Below are positions 6,482-8,862 of a stretch of DNA of 8,862 bases, piece after piece. This DNA is from an uncultured Bacilli bacterium. GTDB taxonomy: Bacteria > Bacillota_I > Bacilli_A > RF39 > UBA660. The notes beneath the pieces were generated by a model. That model saw only the letters and a list, made by a program, of their open reading frames with translations. It searched no databases and was not told where the DNA came from. Numbering within the stretch: the first letter of the stretch is position 1; each line of letters starts with the position of its first letter. The translations under genes and the position numbers were made by a program. The stretch spans positions 1-8,862 of the forward strand of contig CAKOYE010000039.1 in assembly GCA_934130485.1 (NCBI GenBank), read 5' to 3'.

Positions 6482-7945
6482 ATGAATAAATTATCTAGTG
6501 CAAAAATTGATAAACTATATTCTCATTATACCTTAATGATTAATAAAACATTAAAAAAATATGATTATGTAGATTTTAATGATAATGAAGTAAGAAAAAT
6601 GTTTGAACAAGCTATATATAGCTTATTAAATACTAATTTTGATAATGATTTTAATTTAAAATTAGAAAACAAATTTAGTAATATTGTTGAAAAAAACATT
6701 ACTAAAAAACTAAGTGATATTGAAAATTTTAACAATATTTTTAACAAATGTATGTCATTTACTAATATTCCTAATGATTATAAACTTATGATTGATGATT
6801 TAAAAAAGGCTGGTTCTTTTTTAGAAAAGTATGGTTTAATTGTTAAGTTTGATTATTTGGTAAATATAATTAATTCTAATTATTATTTAAATAAATTATT
6901 AGAACATATTTATTTAAATAGAAAAAATTTGCTTGGAAATATGGAAATAGAAAAAATATTTAATGATTCAAATGTTATTTCATTGGTGGAAGCTTACTGT
7001 CTTATTAATGGTATTGATACAATTGTAAATGAAAAAGAAAATATGGATTATGAACTACCTGTTTCTGATAGTTTAAGTGTTTATTTTAAAGAAATTGGCA
7101 GAAATTCCTTGTTAAGACCAGAAGAGGAAAAAGATTTATCTATAAAAATGAAAAATGGAGATATGAAAGCTAGAAAAAAATTAATTGAAAGTAACTTAAA
7201 ATTAGTAGTTAGTGTTGCAAAAAAATATTTATATTGTGGGATGGATTTAGCCGACTTAATTCAGGATGGTAATATTGGACTTATGACGGCTGTTGAAAAA
7301 TATGATATGAATAAAGGATATAAATTTTCAACATATGCAACATGGTGGATTAGACAAGCTATTTTAAGATGTATATATAATAAATCAAGTACTATTAGAA
7401 TTCCAGTTTATATGCGTGAAAAAATTAGTGTATATAACAAGGTAAATGTTGAATTGGAAACAAAACTTTTCAGAAAACCTACAGAGGCGGAAATTGCTGA
7501 GGTTATGAATATCGAGGTTTCAGAGGTAGAAAAGTTATCACGATTGCAAAAAAATTCTGTAATTAGCCTAGATATTCCATGCAAAGAGGACGAAGATATG
7601 AGTATTGGTGATTTAATTCCGTCAGATTATTCATTAGAAAATGATATAAATTCTTCGATTTTGCATGAATCAATAGTTAAAATTTTTGATAGTGCAAAAT
7701 TGAAAGATAGAGAAAAAAGCGTTCTTATATTAAGATATGGTCTTGATTATGGTGAGCCGCGTACGCTTGATGAAATAGGTAAAATATTTGGTATTACTCG
7801 TGAAAGAATAAGACAAATAGAAGTTAGTTCACTAAAAAAAATTCGTCGTTGTAAAAATATTGAATCATTTACAGTTTATATGGATAATCCTGACGAAGCA
7901 TTTAATAAAATTATGGAATATAAAAATAAAAAGAGAAATTTGTAG
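6482..7945 (+). CDS. Sigma-70 family sigma factor (RpoD/SigA-like, divergent)
   Basis: This protein directs RNA polymerase to promoters. In its 487 residues, about 1-195 form a helical N-terminus unlike region 1.1. Region 1.2 is near 196-225 (YFKEIGR, LLRPEEEKDL). Region 2 covers 238-315 with DLIQDGNIGLMTAVEKYD and the melting motif FSTYATWWIRQAI (282-294). Region 3 follows, and region 4 (405-456) ends in the helix-turn-helix RTLDEIGKIFGITRERIRQIE. In region 2.4 the usual QARTIRIPVH reads KSSTIRIPVY, so the Gln that reads position -12 in housekeeping sigma factors is Lys301. The HPSRS extension common after region 4.2 is absent. These features leave open whether it is the primary sigma factor or a group 2 paralog. 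ATG 6482 is chosen because GGAGG (6472-6476) lies five bases upstream; an upstream in-frame ATG (6470) overlaps that SD. Confidence 0.9.
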   Translation: MNKLSSAKIDKLYSHYTLMINKTLKKYDYVDFNDNEVRKMFEQAIYSLLNTNFDNDFNLKLENKFSNIVEKNITKKLSDIENFNNIFNKCMSFTNIPNDYKLMIDDLKKAGSFLEKYGLIVKFDYLVNIINSNYYLNKLLEHIYLNRKNLLGNMEIEKIFNDSNVISLVEAYCLINGIDTIVNEKENMDYELPVSDSLSVYFKEIGRNSLLRPEEEKDLSIKMKNGDMKARKKLIESNLKLVVSVAKKYLYCGMDLADLIQDGNIGLMTAVEKYDMNKGYKFSTYATWWIRQAILRCIYNKSSTIRIPVYMREKISVYNKVNVELETKLFRKPTEAEIAEVMNIEVSEVEKLSRLQKNSVISLDIPCKEDEDMSIGDLIPSDYSLENDINSSILHESIVKIFDSAKLKDREKSVLILRYGLDYGEPRTLDEIGKIFGITRERIRQIEVSSLKKIRRCKNIESFTVYMDNPDEAFNKIMEYKNKKRNL

Positions 7946-7968
7946 TAATTTAATTATTTCGTTATAAT
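7940..7968 (+). promoter_or_regulatory. Upstream promoter of the receiver-domain gene
   Basis: TTGTAG (7940-7945), formed by the last codon and stop of the sigma gene, is 17 bases from TATAAT (7963-7968). A second TATAAT (7978-7983) lies one 15-base repeat later, without a good -35 box but with the -10-to-SD spacing seen elsewhere in the window. Either or both could drive the receiver gene. Confidence 0.55.
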
Positions 7969-7990
7969 ATTATGTGTTATAATGTTATGA
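7961..7990 (+). repeat. 15-bp tandem duplication carrying two -10 boxes
   Basis: GTTATAATATTATGT (7961-7975) is followed directly by GTTATAATGTTATGA (7976-7990), identical at 13 of 15 positions. Each copy contains TATAAT. The second copy's end merges with the SD GAGGTGG (7989-7995). Confidence 0.8.
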
Positions 7991-8000
7991 GGTGGTTATT

Positions 8001-8375
8001 TTGAAAATATTATTTTTAGATGATGATTGTCATAAAATGAATAGTTTGTTATATTGTTTTTATGAAGATGATGTAGAAATATCAAATAATTTTATGGATG
8101 GACTAAAAAAAGTATGTAATAATAACTTTGACTTACTTGTTTTAGATATGAATTTTCCTATTACAGAAAATGGAAAAATTCATAAATTAGGCATTGAATT
8201 TTTAGACGTGATGCAGAGGAAAAAAATTTTTATACCTACAATTATTTATTCTAGTGAATTATATGATGTTAGTAAATATAATAATATTGTTGGTTATTTA
8301 AAATATAATATTTTGTTTGATTATACAGAAAAAGTAGATACTTTTAAAAGTAAAGTATTAATATTAAAAAAGTAA
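8001..8375 (+). CDS. Stand-alone receiver (CheY-like) domain protein
   Basis: This 124-residue cytoplasmic protein has the receiver fold of two-component systems and no output domain. It shows the acidic pocket D8-D9 in KILFLDDD, the phosphoacceptor D49 in LLVLDMNFP, S84 in IIYSS as the switch Ser/Thr and K101 in YLKYN, so it should be able to accept phosphate. It is close to the usual 120 residues. No histidine kinase lies in the window. It may act like Spo0F or CheY, as a relay or by binding a partner; the sigma factor directly upstream is a candidate only by position. TTG 8001 is chosen because GAGGTGG lies five bases upstream and MKILFLDDD is the normal family start; an in-frame GTG at 7992 lies within the SD. 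Its stop codon is inside the terminator stem. Confidence 0.85.
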   Translation: MKILFLDDDCHKMNSLLYCFYEDDVEISNNFMDGLKKVCNNNFDLLVLDMNFPITENGKIHKLGIEFLDVMQRKKIFIPTIIYSSELYDVSKYNNIVGYLKYNILFDYTEKVDTFKSKVLILKK

Positions 8376-8410
8376 AATTTTTAATAATATTTTACTTTTT
8401 TATTTTTTTT
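8366..8410 (+). terminator. Terminator of the receiver-domain gene
   Basis: AAAAAAGTAAAAT (8366-8378) and ATTTTACTTTTTT (8389-8401) form a perfect 13-bp stem with a 10-base loop, followed by eight T (8403-8410). The receiver stop codon (8373-8375) is inside the left arm. Confidence 0.85.
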
Positions 8411-8423
8411 TGTTATACTTGTA

Positions 8424-8438
8424 TATAATAAGTGAGGG
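8424..8438 (+). promoter_or_regulatory. -10 box and SD of the last gene
   Basis: TATAAT (8424-8429) is followed within a few bases by the SD GTGAGGG (8432-8438), six bases before ATG 8445. The expected start point near 8436 is inside the SD. The -35 position falls in the T run of the preceding terminator and no good hexamer is seen. Confidence 0.5.
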
Positions 8439-8444
8439 ATTTTT

Positions 8445-8834
8445 ATGAATAATGAAGAAAAAGAAAATTTAACATACGATTTTAATTTTGATGATCAGGT
8501 TGTAAAAAAACAAGAAGTTCCTGAAACAAAAGAAAGTATTGAAGTATTAGATGATTCGGAAACTGAAATATTAGATGAAAATTTAGTTACTGAAAATGAT
8601 AGTGAAAATGTTTTAAATGATGAATCTATTAAAGAAAACACTTCGGATGTTGAACTAGATGAACTTACAGAAATTACTAATAATAGCGATCAAACAGAAA
8701 ATAAAGAAAATGTAAAAAAAATTAAAATATTAGGAAAAGAGTTTAATTACGAAGATTTGATTTTAATAGTTATAGGTTTAGTAATTATTGCTGCAATATT
8801 CTTAATGCCTAGAATTATGAATATGTTTAAATAG
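8445..8834 (+). CDS. Small acidic tail-anchored membrane protein
   Basis: Of 129 residues, about the first 90 are dominated by Glu, Asp, Asn, Ser and Thr and look disordered. A short basic patch (VKKIKILGK) follows, then one membrane helix (about 105-121, LILIVIGLVIIAAIFLM) and the tail PRIMNMFK. No signal peptide is present, so the acidic part probably lies in the cytoplasm, as in the protein at 2219-2983. The Glu/Asp-rich repeat-like text (VLDDSETEILDENL) suggests low complexity rather than a catalytic domain. Its own -10 box and the strong terminator before it argue for separate transcription. I do not recognise the family; a scaffold or interaction role is only a guess. Confidence 0.8.
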   Translation: MNNEEKENLTYDFNFDDQVVKKQEVPETKESIEVLDDSETEILDENLVTENDSENVLNDESIKENTSDVELDELTEITNNSDQTENKENVKKIKILGKEFNYEDLILIVIGLVIIAAIFLMPRIMNMFK

Positions 8835-8862
8835 TTGTTTATATTATGTAAATTTCTTAATT

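Noticed and set aside
6565..6747. 60-codon minus-strand frame inside the sigma gene
   Set aside because: It is antisense to the N-terminal coding region, hydrophobic and low in complexity, as expected from an AT-rich complement; no SD is evident.
685..8834. No gene in the window stops at TGA, raising the question of a Mycoplasma-type code
   Set aside because: All five Trp codons seen (three at 5094-5957, two in the sigma gene) are TGG, and no frame needs TGA to be read through. Nine genes are too few to make the absence of TGA stops meaningful in AT-rich DNA.
1..8862. CRISPR arrays, tRNA or rRNA genes, riboswitches
   Set aside because: No regularly spaced repeats, tRNA-like cloverleaf landmarks, rRNA segments or known leader motifs were seen. 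Reading by eye could miss an unusual small RNA.

Overview
The window looks like a chromosomal segment from a very AT-rich, low-GC Gram-positive relative. It resembles an uncultured gut Bacilli/RF39- or Erysipelotrichia-like lineage; this is inference from codon use, AGGTGAT-type Shine-Dalgarno (SD) sequences and protein style, not from a marker-gene match. All five tryptophans in the called proteins are TGG, so TGA is not read as Trp here. Every called gene nevertheless stops at TAA or TAG.

Layout. (1) Bases 1-538 hold the decayed C-terminal half of an ISAs1-family transposase, with a frameshift and two in-frame stops. (2) Bases 641-3680 hold a compact block: a small lipoprotein (685-1134), an RluB-type 23S rRNA pseudouridine synthase (1181-1897), a convergent one-cluster ferredoxin (1906-2112, minus), a tail-anchored protein of unknown function (2219-2983), and a convergent membrane protein (3006-3680, minus) whose outer domain resembles the lipoprotein. 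(3) Bases 3794-5957 hold a 23S rRNA m5U methyltransferase of the RlmD/RlmCD family and, 43 bases on, an acyltransferase-like protein (NAT_N/GNAT_C type). (4) Bases 5958-6454 are non-coding and contain gene debris: the last codons of a second RlmD-like gene, an orphan membrane-segment tail and an intact terminator. (5) Bases 6380-8834 hold a sigma-70 factor with an unusual N-terminus and an altered promoter-reading residue, then a stand-alone receiver-domain protein and a small acidic tail-anchored protein, each apparently with its own promoter.

How it works together. Two genes modify 23S rRNA. Three or four encode surface or membrane proteins without an assigned job. The sigma factor and receiver protein could be a regulatory pair, but only adjacency supports that. 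Two architectural patterns repeat across the window. First, -10 boxes lie 2-6 bases before the SD, so many mRNAs would begin at or next to their SD. Second, stop codons sit inside the stems of transcription terminators, which convergent genes share.
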